Assembly: GCA_030584025.1 (NCBI GenBank)
Contig: CP129487.1
Location: 1,054,001 to 1,118,000, forward strand
DNA: 64,000 nt
DNA from: Cyclobacteriaceae bacterium
GTDB taxonomy: Bacteria; Bacteroidota; Bacteroidia; Cytophagales; Cyclobacteriaceae
Direction of reading: 5' to 3'
Shown: in pieces, positions 9,792-17,076 of the stretch
How the letters are laid out: every line of letters begins with the position of its first letter
Numbering within the stretch: the first letter of the stretch is position 1
Translations under genes and position numbers: made by a program
The notes under the pieces: model-generated
The model's database searches: none
What the model saw: only the letters and a program-made list of their open reading frames with translations
What the model was told of the DNA's origin: nothing

Positions 9792-11669
9792 ATGGCAACA
9801 ACACATATTCACACACACACTGACGTTCACCACGATGATCATGAGCACGAGCATCATGAAGGTAATTTTTGGACGAACTACATTTTCAGTCAGGACCACA
9901 AGGTAATTGCCAAGCAATTCCTGATCACGGGTATTTTCTGGGCGTTGTTCGGGGGAACACTCTCCGTGATATTCCGTTTGCAACTTGGTTTTCCTGAAAT
10001 GAGCCTGGAGTGGATGCGTCCGCTATTAGGTGGTTGGATTACACCAGAAGGAAAAATTGACCCTGAGTTCTATCTCGCATTGGTAACGATGCACGGTACC
10101 ATCATGGTGTTCTTCGTGTTGACAGCCGGATTGAGCGGAACATTTTCCAACTTCTTAATTCCCTTGCAAATCGGTGCCCGTGATATGGCATCCGGTTTCA
10201 TGAACATGCTTTCGTATTGGTTCTTCTTCCTCTCAAGCGTGATCATGCTGAGTTCTTTCTTTATTGAAACAGGCCCTGCCGGTGGAGGTTGGACCGTCTA
10301 TCCGCCATTGAGTGCATTGCCGCAGGCTATCCAGGGATCTGGTCTGGGTATGACGCTTTGGTTAACGTCCATGGCCTTGTTTATTGTGAGTACGTTGCTG
10401 GGTGGTATTAACTACATCACCACGGTAATCAATATGCGTACACGTGGTATGTCATTTACACGTATGCCGCTTACCATCTGGGCATTTTTCTTTACCGCCA
10501 TCATTGGTTTATTGTCTTTCCCTGTATTGTTTGCAGCGGCCTTGTTGTTGATTTTTGATCGTAGCTTCGGTACAAGTTTCTTCTTGTCAGATATTTATAT
10601 TGGTGGTGAAGCACTTTCTAACGTAGGCGGTAGCCCGATTCTGTTCCAGCACTTGTTCTGGTTCCTCGGTCACCCCGAAGTGTATATCGTATTGTTACCT
10701 GCTTTGGGTATCACTTCTGAGATTATTGCCACCAATTCGCGTAAGCCAATTTTTGGTTACAAGGCGATGATTGGTTCCATGCTATTCATTGCGATACTTT
10801 CATTCATTGTGTGGGCGCACCACATGTTCGTTACCGGTATGAATCCGTTCCTCGGTTCCATTTTCATGCTGTTAACGCTGATTATTGCTGTGCCTTCAGC
10901 TGTGAAGATCTTTAACTACGTAACTACGCTGTGGAAAGGGAACATCCGGTTTACCTCCGGCATGCTGTTCTCCATTGGTCTGGTTTCATTCTTCTTAACA
11001 GGCGGTATTACCGGTATATTTCTCGGTAACTCAGCCATCGACATTCAATTGCACGATACCTACTTTGTGGTGGCACACTTCCACCTGGTAATGGGTAGTG
11101 CTTCATTCTTTGGTATGCTGGCAGGTATTTACCACTGGTATCCGAAAATGTTTGGCCGTATGATGAATGAGAAACTGGGTTACATTCACTTCTGGGTAAC
11201 GTTTGTGGGTGTTTACATGGTGTTTTTCCCCATGCACTACATCGGTATTGCCGGATTCCCAAGAAGGTATTATTCATTCACCAACTTTGAAACCTTTAGC
11301 GGTTTCACAGATTTGAATGCGTTGGTAAGTATCGCTGCTATCCTGACATTGTCAGCACAGTTTATATTCCTGTTCAACTTCTTCTACAGCATGTTCCGTG
11401 GAAGACCTGCACCTGCAAACCCGTGGAACTCCACCACATTGGAGTGGACTACACCGCGCAATCCTGGGCACGGCAACTGGCCTGGTGAAATCCCGGCTGT
11501 TTACCGTTGGCCTTACGATTACAGCAAGCCTAACGCTAAGGAAGACTTTATTCCGCAAACAGTTCCGTTCTCAGAAACACCTGAGTCCAACCTGCCTCAC
11601 GAAAATGAGTTGATCAAGTTGGAAAGCTCCAACGGAGATGCCATTGTTGTTGAAGGAAATAAGCACTAA
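9792..11669 (+). CDS. coxA: Cytochrome c oxidase subunit I (aa3 type, A-family)
   Basis: Catalytic oxygen-reducing, proton-pumping subunit, 625 residues with about 12 helices. Visible metal ligands: H101 and H431 for haem a, H429 for haem a3, and H294, H343 and H344 for CuB. The HPEVY motif (294-298) gives the proton-channel Glu296 and the Tyr298 that is cross-linked to His, which marks an A1-type enzyme. The first 27 residues are extremely His-rich (THIHTHTDVHHDD followed by HEHEHH), a feature outside the core fold. A strong intrinsic terminator follows 12 bases after the stop. Confidence 0.95.
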   Translation: MATTHIHTHTDVHHDDHEHEHHEGNFWTNYIFSQDHKVIAKQFLITGIFWALFGGTLSVIFRLQLGFPEMSLEWMRPLLGGWITPEGKIDPEFYLALVTMHGTIMVFFVLTAGLSGTFSNFLIPLQIGARDMASGFMNMLSYWFFFLSSVIMLSSFFIETGPAGGGWTVYPPLSALPQAIQGSGLGMTLWLTSMALFIVSTLLGGINYITTVINMRTRGMSFTRMPLTIWAFFFTAIIGLLSFPVLFAAALLLIFDRSFGTSFFLSDIYIGGEALSNVGGSPILFQHLFWFLGHPEVYIVLLPALGITSEIIATNSRKPIFGYKAMIGSMLFIAILSFIVWAHHMFVTGMNPFLGSIFMLLTLIIAVPSAVKIFNYVTTLWKGNIRFTSGMLFSIGLVSFFLTGGITGIFLGNSAIDIQLHDTYFVVAHFHLVMGSASFFGMLAGIYHWYPKMFGRMMNEKLGYIHFWVTFVGVYMVFFPMHYIGIAGFPRRYYSFTNFETFSGFTDLNALVSIAAILTLSAQFIFLFNFFYSMFRGRPAPANPWNSTTLEWTTPRNPGHGNWPGEIPAVYRWPYDYSKPNAKEDFIPQTVPFSETPESNLPHENELIKLESSNGDAIVVEGNKH

Positions 11670-11680
11670 TCACTACAGCG

Positions 11681-11716
11681 AACAAGGTTAGTCAAAAGGC
11701 TAACCTTGTTTGTTTT
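11681..11716 (+). terminator. Rho-independent terminator after coxA
   Basis: AACAAGGTTAG at 11681-11691 and CTAACCTTGTT at 11700-11710 form a perfect 11-bp stem with an 8-base loop, followed by TGTTTT. It ends the act-coxBA transcript or attenuates read-through into ctaA, whose ATG is at 11724. Confidence 0.8.
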
Positions 11717-11723
11717 ACCACGT

Positions 11724-12740
11724 ATGGGTCACCGCGGTTTTTATCGGTTAAGCCTCTCTACACTCGTTGCTGTTTATATTTTGATTCTGGTAGGCGGAGT
11801 TGTCCGCAGTACCGGAGCGGGTATGGGCTGCCCGGATTGGCCAAAATGTTTTGGGCAGTGGGTGCCGCCTACATCCGTTGAGCAATTGCCTGCCGATTAC
11901 AAGGAGTTTTATTCGGAATACCGCCATGAGAAAAATGTGCGTTTTGCCCGTTACCTTACAGCATTAGGTTTCGAAAAGACAGCAAACCAGATTTTAACGG
12001 ATGAGAACATTCGAGAGGAGGCTGATTTCAATCCGGTGAAAACCTGGATTGAATATGTGAATCGATTGGTGGGCGTGGCTATCGGCTTTTTGATTTTTGC
12101 TGTGTTCGTTTATTCGATTCGGTTTTGGAAATCTGATAGAAAGCTGACCTGGCTGTCCGGATTTACATTTGTGTTGGTTGGGTTTCAGGGATGGATTGGC
12201 TCCATTGTGGTTTCAACAAACCTAACGCCATGGACCATCACTGTACATATGTTTCTTGCCATGGTAATCGTTGCCCTGCTTATTTATCTCGTACATAAGG
12301 CGCGTGGAGGAAATTCATTTACCGTTCAGGGTATCGTACCATGGTTGTTGGGGTGTTTGTTTCTGGTGTTTGTTCAGATCTTTTTGGGTACCCGGGTGCG
12401 TGAGGTGGTTGATGAAGTGGCGAATCAATTAAGCGACCGGAGCGAGTGGATTTCGGCCCTCGGGATAACCTTTATAATACACCGCTCATTTTCATGGGTA
12501 ATATTGATTTTTCATGCTGTTTTGCTTAGAAATCTGTGGAAAAGTGAGCCTACCCGGGGTTTCGTTCTACCGTTATTCCTGTTAATTTTGGGCACCATTT
12601 TGAGTGGCATGGGGATGGCCTATTTTGCGGTTCCGCCATTCCTTCAGCCGGTTCATTTGCTGCTGGCAACCCTCACATTTGGTGTGGAATTTTACCTGGC
12701 ACTGCAATTAAACAGAACAATTAAACCCGTGTTATCATAA
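11724..12740 (+). CDS. ctaA: Haem A synthase (CtaA/Cox15)
   Basis: Converts haem O to haem A by oxidising the C8 methyl group; supplies the aa3 oxidase upstream. The protein has about eight membrane helices. The first extracellular segment has the Cys pair of GCPDWPKCFG, and the EYVNRLVG motif holds the conserved catalytic Glu; haem-ligand His are seen in HMFLAM and in IHRSFSW/HAVLL. Between the Cys pair and the Glu is the insertion usual in Bacteroidota. A TTG at 11706 in the same frame lies inside the terminator stem, so I place the start at the ATG at 11724 (338 residues). Confidence 0.92.
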   Translation: MGHRGFYRLSLSTLVAVYILILVGGVVRSTGAGMGCPDWPKCFGQWVPPTSVEQLPADYKEFYSEYRHEKNVRFARYLTALGFEKTANQILTDENIREEADFNPVKTWIEYVNRLVGVAIGFLIFAVFVYSIRFWKSDRKLTWLSGFTFVLVGFQGWIGSIVVSTNLTPWTITVHMFLAMVIVALLIYLVHKARGGNSFTVQGIVPWLLGCLFLVFVQIFLGTRVREVVDEVANQLSDRSEWISALGITFIIHRSFSWVILIFHAVLLRNLWKSEPTRGFVLPLFLLILGTILSGMGMAYFAVPPFLQPVHLLLATLTFGVEFYLALQLNRTIKPVLS

Positions 12741-12743
12741 CGC

Positions 12744-13640
12744 ATGATCACCAGTCAACTCGATACATTAAGCGGTTTGCAATGGATACTCTTCAAGGCT
12801 AAAGCCTATTGGGAGTTGCTAAAATTCAGGTTGTCCTTGTTGGTGGCCTTCTCGTGCGCATTTGGGTTTACCCTGGCTTCACCGGTTATCGACTGGAGTA
12901 CATTATCAATGCTTTTTATCGGAGGCTTTTTGCTTTCCGGTTCATCCATTGCCATCAACCAGGTGATTGAGCGTGATCTCGACAAGTTGATGACCCGCAC
13001 TATGAACAGGCCCCTGCCCACCGGAAGGTTGTCAGTTCAGGAAGCGCTTGTTTTTGCAGCCATCTGTTTTGTGCTGAGTATCGGCATACTCATGCAGTAC
13101 ACAAATCTGTTAACTGTTGGTCTGTCGGTGATCTCTATGATCTTATACAGCTTTGTGTACACTCCGCTGAAGCGAGTAGGTTCAGTTGCTGTATTTGTGG
13201 GTGCCATTCCGGGTGCATTGCCACCACTTTTGGGTTGGGTTGCTGCAACTGGTCAGATTTCTCATGAAGCACTAATCATTTTCGGTATTCAATTCATCTG
13301 GCAGTTTCCACACTTCTGGGCAATTGCTTGGATAGCTGATGATGACTATAAGAAGGCTGGATTTAAGTTGCTTCCCTTCGGAGGTAAGAAAGATTTTAAC
13401 ACCGCGGTGCAGATCATGATTTACACGTTATTCCTGTTGCCGTTAGGTTTGTTGCCGGCAAAATTTGGAATAACCGGTATTGACTCTGCCGTAGTGGTTA
13501 CGGTTTGCGGTGTGCTATTCCTGGCGCAGACTTTTTCATTGATGCGCACCGGAAGTCGTGCCAGCGCGTTGCGCATTATGTTTGGATCGTTTTTCTATCT
13601 GCCCATTGTGCAGATTGCATATCTAATGGATAAACTTTAA
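12744..13640 (+). CDS. ctaB: Protohaem IX farnesyltransferase (haem O synthase, CtaB/Cox10)
   Basis: UbiA-family prenyltransferase (298 residues, about nine helices) that adds a farnesyl group to haem B to give haem O, the substrate of CtaA. The prenyl-diphosphate site is visible as NQVIERDLDKLMTRT with the NRPL motif after it, and the second Asp-rich loop as IADDDYKKAGFKLLP. It starts 3 bases after ctaA, so the two are translationally coupled. Confidence 0.94.
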   Translation: MITSQLDTLSGLQWILFKAKAYWELLKFRLSLLVAFSCAFGFTLASPVIDWSTLSMLFIGGFLLSGSSIAINQVIERDLDKLMTRTMNRPLPTGRLSVQEALVFAAICFVLSIGILMQYTNLLTVGLSVISMILYSFVYTPLKRVGSVAVFVGAIPGALPPLLGWVAATGQISHEALIIFGIQFIWQFPHFWAIAWIADDDYKKAGFKLLPFGGKKDFNTAVQIMIYTLFLLPLGLLPAKFGITGIDSAVVVTVCGVLFLAQTFSLMRTGSRASALRIMFGSFFYLPIVQIAYLMDKL

Positions 13641-13654
13641 AAGAGGGGAGCGTT

Positions 13655-14248
13655 ATGAGCAGTGACATTAAAGATTTACGAATTGTAGAAGAAGCGAAGA
13701 GGCCGTTGGCGATGAACCCAAAAAAGTTCGCGCTGTGGCTTTTTATGATTAGCGTGGTGATGTTGTTTGGTGCATGGACGAGTGCCTACCTGGTGAAGCG
13801 TGCCGATGCGGGTTGGGCTGAAATTATTTTGCCTCAGATATTTCAGGTAAATACGATTATCGTAGCCTTGAGCAGTATTTCCATGATCTGGGCAATTCGC
13901 TCGGCAAAGCGCGATAATATTGATCAGCTAAAAATAGCGCTGGGTGTATCCTTCATGTTGGGTATTGCATTTTTAGTAGGACAGTACCTTGCATACGGCC
14001 AAATGGTTGAGTTAAACCAGTACTTTTCAGGCAGTAATGTATCCCATTCTTTCCTGTGGCTTTTTCCGTGGGCCCACGGATTACACGTGGTCAGCGGACT
14101 TGTTTTTGTGCTGATTGTGTGGGTAAATACCTTCAGGTTTAATGTCCATTCCAAAAGCATGAATCAGCTCGAAATGTGCGCCACCTATTGGCATTTTTTG
14201 GGCGGACTTTGGCTATATTTGTTCATATTCTTAATATTGAATCCTTAA
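13655..14248 (+). CDS. Cytochrome c oxidase subunit III-like protein, short form
   Basis: Five-helix subunit III family protein of 197 residues. It has the typical closing segment with WAHGLHVVSG and YWHFLGGLWLYLF. It is followed at once by a second, longer subunit III gene; such tandem pairs are common in Bacteroidota, and the short copy may be a structural partner in the ACIII-oxidase supercomplex or an assembly factor. An AAGAGGGG purine run lies about 7 bases before the ATG. Confidence 0.85.
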   Translation: MSSDIKDLRIVEEAKRPLAMNPKKFALWLFMISVVMLFGAWTSAYLVKRADAGWAEIILPQIFQVNTIIVALSSISMIWAIRSAKRDNIDQLKIALGVSFMLGIAFLVGQYLAYGQMVELNQYFSGSNVSHSFLWLFPWAHGLHVVSGLVFVLIVWVNTFRFNVHSKSMNQLEMCATYWHFLGGLWLYLFIFLILNP

Positions 14249-14269
14249 ACAAAAACCTGTTTTTATACC

Positions 14270-15022
14270 ATGGCAAGCACCTCAACCGTAACCGTACCAG
14301 CGCCCGGAAAATCAGCATGGGATGGCGGAGTTTCTCCGATGAACGCCAGTTATGGCAAACTCATGATGTGGTTCTTCCTGCTTTCGGATGCCTTTACTTT
14401 TTCCGCGTTGTTGATCACCTACGGCCTGGTGCGTTCTTCACACCCGGAGTATACCGGAGCGGTTGAAGATTTTGTGTTCTCACAGGCATACTGGCCAATC
14501 CCGGAAAAGGTTTTTGAAGCCGTGCCGTTCTTCCATGGACTGAATGCTCCGCTTGTTTTCGTGGGGTTGATGACGTTCATCCTGATTATGAGTTCTGTTA
14601 CCATGGTATTGGCGGTTGAAGCCGGTCACCGCATGGACAGACGTGCAGTTGAAAAGTGGATGCTCTGGACAATCATTGGTGGATTTACATTCTTAAGCTG
14701 TCAGGCGTGGGAGTGGAGCCACTTTATTCATGGAACCGATGGGGGTAGTTTATTGGCTGACGGAACAAAAATTTTCGGAGCGAACTTGTCGATCAACCAG
14801 TACGGTCCTCCGGATTTTGCAGCGTTCTTTTTCTTCATCACGGGCTTTCACGGTTTTCACGTGTTTAGCGGAGTGATGCTGAACTTCCTGATTTACTACA
14901 ATACCGTTACAGGCGTTTACGAAAGACGTGGACATTATGAAATGGTGGAGAAGGTTGGTCTGTATTGGCACTTTGTAGACCTGGTGTGGGTATTTGTGTT
15001 CACATTCTTTTACTTGGTATAA
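14270..15022 (+). CDS. coxC: Cytochrome c oxidase subunit III
   Basis: Subunit III of the aa3 oxidase, 250 residues with five or more helices. The family signatures are FFFITGFHGFHVFSGVML near residue 186 and YWHFVDLVWVFVFTFFYLV at the C-terminus, including the Glu and His positions normally close to bound lipid. Subunit III stabilises subunit I during turnover. It sits 21 bases after the short subunit III gene and 27 bases before subunit IV. Confidence 0.9.
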   Translation: MASTSTVTVPAPGKSAWDGGVSPMNASYGKLMMWFFLLSDAFTFSALLITYGLVRSSHPEYTGAVEDFVFSQAYWPIPEKVFEAVPFFHGLNAPLVFVGLMTFILIMSSVTMVLAVEAGHRMDRRAVEKWMLWTIIGGFTFLSCQAWEWSHFIHGTDGGSLLADGTKIFGANLSINQYGPPDFAAFFFFITGFHGFHVFSGVMLNFLIYYNTVTGVYERRGHYEMVEKVGLYWHFVDLVWVFVFTFFYLV

Positions 15023-15049
15023 TTCAAAACGATTAATTCCTTATAGCTC

Positions 15050-15382
15050 ATGGCGCATATTGAAGAAACTCCACAAGTAACCGTACTTCCTCCGGATACC
15101 GCTAAGATTAAAAAACTCTGGACAGTGGCTGGAATTTTAGGTTTGGTAACACTCCTTGAATTTGCGGTAGCCTTCTTGGTTCCACATGAGTATAAAGATC
15201 TTCGCGTGTGGACTTTTATTTTGATGACCATTGTGAAAGCCGCTTACATTGTGGGTGAATTCATGCACTTGCGCTATGAGGCAAAGGTGTTGTTGTGGTC
15301 AATCTTGATTCCAATGGTATTTGTGGTGTGGATGCTGGTGGCATTTGTGTATGAAGGCATTCAAATTGGTTTGGTGCGTTAA
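15050..15382 (+). CDS. Cytochrome c oxidase subunit IV family protein
   Basis: Small membrane protein of 110 residues with three hydrophobic helices (about 26-44, 55-72 and 80-100), matching the prokaryotic oxidase subunit IV family (COX4_pro/CtaF type). It binds on the outside of subunits I and III; no cofactor is expected. It is the last gene before a strong terminator, and so closes the oxidase block. Confidence 0.85.
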   Translation: MAHIEETPQVTVLPPDTAKIKKLWTVAGILGLVTLLEFAVAFLVPHEYKDLRVWTFILMTIVKAAYIVGEFMHLRYEAKVLLWSILIPMVFVVWMLVAFVYEGIQIGLVR

Positions 15383-15404
15383 GCAAAACTTTTAAAAACA
15401 GTTG

Positions 15405-15440
15405 AAGGGCTTAAGCAAACAACTTAAGCCTTTCTTTTTT
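15405..15440 (+). terminator. Rho-independent terminator after the oxidase genes
   Basis: AAGGGCTTAAG at 15405-15415 pairs with CTTAAGCCTTT at 15423-15433 (one G-T pair), with a 7-base loop and a following CTTTTTT run. It separates subunit IV from the Sco-like gene. Confidence 0.8.
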
Positions 15441-15453
15441 GGTGATTTCTGAA

Positions 15454-15948
15454 ATGAAGGGTGTTAAACTTATTTTATTGATTCTGGCGCTGGCGTTGCC
15501 CGTGCTGATTTTTGTTTTCCTTAAGTTTTTCGGAAAGAATGAGTTTCAGGTAGAACCCTTATTTGCAGAAGGCCCACCTGTTGTTGGCGGGTGCCCGGAA
15601 TTTCCACAAGGCCAATATTATTTACCTGCTGAATTAGTTGCGGGCTTAGGCGGATCAACCGTTGATAGTTTGACATTGATTGTGGTAGGAAGCGATGGGC
15701 AACGTAATGCATTTGAAGATCGACTTCGGGAGGATTTTACACCTACTGAAGTTAAAATTGCCTCCGTTTCAGGGATTTCAGCCGACAGTTTGAAGCAATT
15801 GCGCACGTGTTATTTCTTCATGAACGAACCTTATGACTTGTTGCTTGTTGATAAGCAAAGAAGAATACGGGGTATTTACCAGGCAGAAAACCGGGAGGAA
15901 ATTGACCGGCTTCTGGTTGAAGCCAGAATAATCCTAAAGAAATACTAA
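15454..15948 (+). CDS. Sco1/SenC-like thioredoxin-fold protein lacking the copper ligands
   Basis: Membrane-anchored protein of 164 residues: one N-terminal helix (about 4-25) and a thioredoxin-like domain. Its position after the oxidase genes and its C-terminal strand DLLLVDKQRRIRGIYQ match SCO copper chaperones. The family's CxxxC copper motif is absent: only single cysteines C47 (GGCPEF) and C119 are present, and the usual His before the LVD strand is replaced in NEPYDLLLVD. It may be a degenerate SCO with a structural or redox role rather than CuA metallation. An in-frame TTG at 15439 overlaps the terminator's T run; ATG at 15454 is preferred. Confidence 0.7.
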   Translation: MKGVKLILLILALALPVLIFVFLKFFGKNEFQVEPLFAEGPPVVGGCPEFPQGQYYLPAELVAGLGGSTVDSLTLIVVGSDGQRNAFEDRLREDFTPTEVKIASVSGISADSLKQLRTCYFFMNEPYDLLLVDKQRRIRGIYQAENREEIDRLLVEARIILKKY

Positions 15949-16466
15949 TGAGGCAACACGAACCTTATCGCAAACTTATCATTGCCATATCGGTAATTAT
16001 ACCCATTGTAGTGGCTGTGTTGTTTCGGGTAAAGATTGATGGGTACGATTTTACCTTTTTACCACCCATTTATGCATCCATTAATGGCCTTACCGCCATC
16101 TTGCTGGTCGTGGCTGTGTGGGCAATAAGAAACGGAAAAAGAGCACTTCATGAGCGCCTGATGAAAATCTGCCTGGGACTATCGGCTGCTTTTCTGGTTA
16201 TGTATGTCTTATATCACATGACCAGCGATTCAACCTCGTATGGTGGGGAGGGGGTTATCCGGTATGTGTATTTTTTTATCCTGATCACGCACATTTTACT
16301 CTCGGTTATTGTTATCCCGATAGTATTGTTTACCCTGGGTCGTGCTTTGGCTGGCAACTTTGAAAAACACAAGGCTTTGGCCCGGTACACGTTTCCGTTG
16401 TGGTTATATGTAGCTATAACGGGCGTCATTGTATATTTGATTATCAGTCCATACTACCCTTCATGA
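15948..16466 (+). CDS. DUF420 membrane protein (CtaM-like)
   Basis: Membrane protein of 172 residues with five hydrophobic helices, of the DUF420 family. A DUF420 member (CtaM) is needed for oxidase activity in some Firmicutes, and the location beside oxidase genes supports an assembly role. Two His-bearing membrane segments are visible (LYHMTSDSTSYGG and ITHILLSV). The ATG overlaps the last base of the Sco-like gene's stop codon, and the stop overlaps the next gene's ATG. Confidence 0.82.
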   Translation: MRQHEPYRKLIIAISVIIPIVVAVLFRVKIDGYDFTFLPPIYASINGLTAILLVVAVWAIRNGKRALHERLMKICLGLSAAFLVMYVLYHMTSDSTSYGGEGVIRYVYFFILITHILLSVIVIPIVLFTLGRALAGNFEKHKALARYTFPLWLYVAITGVIVYLIISPYYPS

Positions 16467-16714
16467 TGAAGCGATTAATTTTAGTGATGGTATTTTTTCT
16501 GGTTGGTACGGCCACATGGGCACAGTGTGCTATGTGTCGCACCCAGTTGGAAGTAAATGTGAGTAGCGGTGATGTGGGTATAGCAGCCGGTTTGAATACC
16601 GGTATACTTTACCTGTTAAGTTTACCCTACCTGGCCATTATGGTGTTGGGGTATGTTTGGTATAAGCACAGTAGGAATGCCAGAAAGTTACAGCAAGGCC
16701 CTGCTGCAGGGTAA
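16463..16714 (+). CDS. Small membrane protein with a CXXC motif after the signal peptide
   Basis: Predicted protein of 83 residues: signal peptide (MMKRLILVMVFFLVGTATWA), then CAMC at about residues 22-25, a short periplasmic stretch, one membrane helix (about 45-65) and a basic tail. The CXXC right after the cleavage site and the position downstream of the oxidase assembly genes suggest a redox or copper-handling role, but this is inference. The start overlaps the DUF420 stop (ATGA); the ATG three bases later is equally possible. Confidence 0.65.
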   Translation: MMKRLILVMVFFLVGTATWAQCAMCRTQLEVNVSSGDVGIAAGLNTGILYLLSLPYLAIMVLGYVWYKHSRNARKLQQGPAAG

Positions 16715-17054
16715 ATGTCCGCAATGCCGTAAAGGCAACATGTTTACTTATTCTCCTGCCAATCTCAGTCGGTTTATGGTGATGAATGAAACCTGTCCGC
16801 ACTGCGGCATCAGGCTTGAACCCGAACCCGGATTTTACCAGGGAGCCATGTATGTGGGGTATGGCATAACCGTAGCATGTATCGCTGTTATTGGTGTCTT
16901 GTTATACCTGCTTTGGGATCCATCCGAATGGACCTATGTTGGAATATCCATTGCCGTGATGTTGCTCATCGCTCCACTCAATTACCGGTATTCCCGAATC
17001 ATTTATCTCTATTTGTTTGGTGGAATCAAATACGATTCCCGTTACCGCGATTAG
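16677..17054 (+). CDS. DUF983 family membrane protein
   Basis: Protein of 125 residues with a zinc-ribbon-like start (CPQCRKGNMF and CPHCGIRLEP) followed by two membrane helices (about 58-78 and 82-102). This is the architecture of DUF983, often found near cytochrome oxidase genes; the function is unknown. The ATG at 16677 gives the standard N-terminus just before LLQGKCPQC and overlaps the previous gene by 38 bases in another frame. An ATG at 16653 would add eight residues. Confidence 0.8.
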   Translation: MPESYSKALLQGKCPQCRKGNMFTYSPANLSRFMVMNETCPHCGIRLEPEPGFYQGAMYVGYGITVACIAVIGVLLYLLWDPSEWTYVGISIAVMLLIAPLNYRYSRIIYLYLFGGIKYDSRYRD

Positions 17055-17076
17055 GGTTATTTCTTAACTTTATCGG

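Noticed and set aside
11706..11723. TTG as ctaA start
   Set aside because: It lies inside the terminator stem and T run; the ATG at 11724 gives the normal N-terminus.
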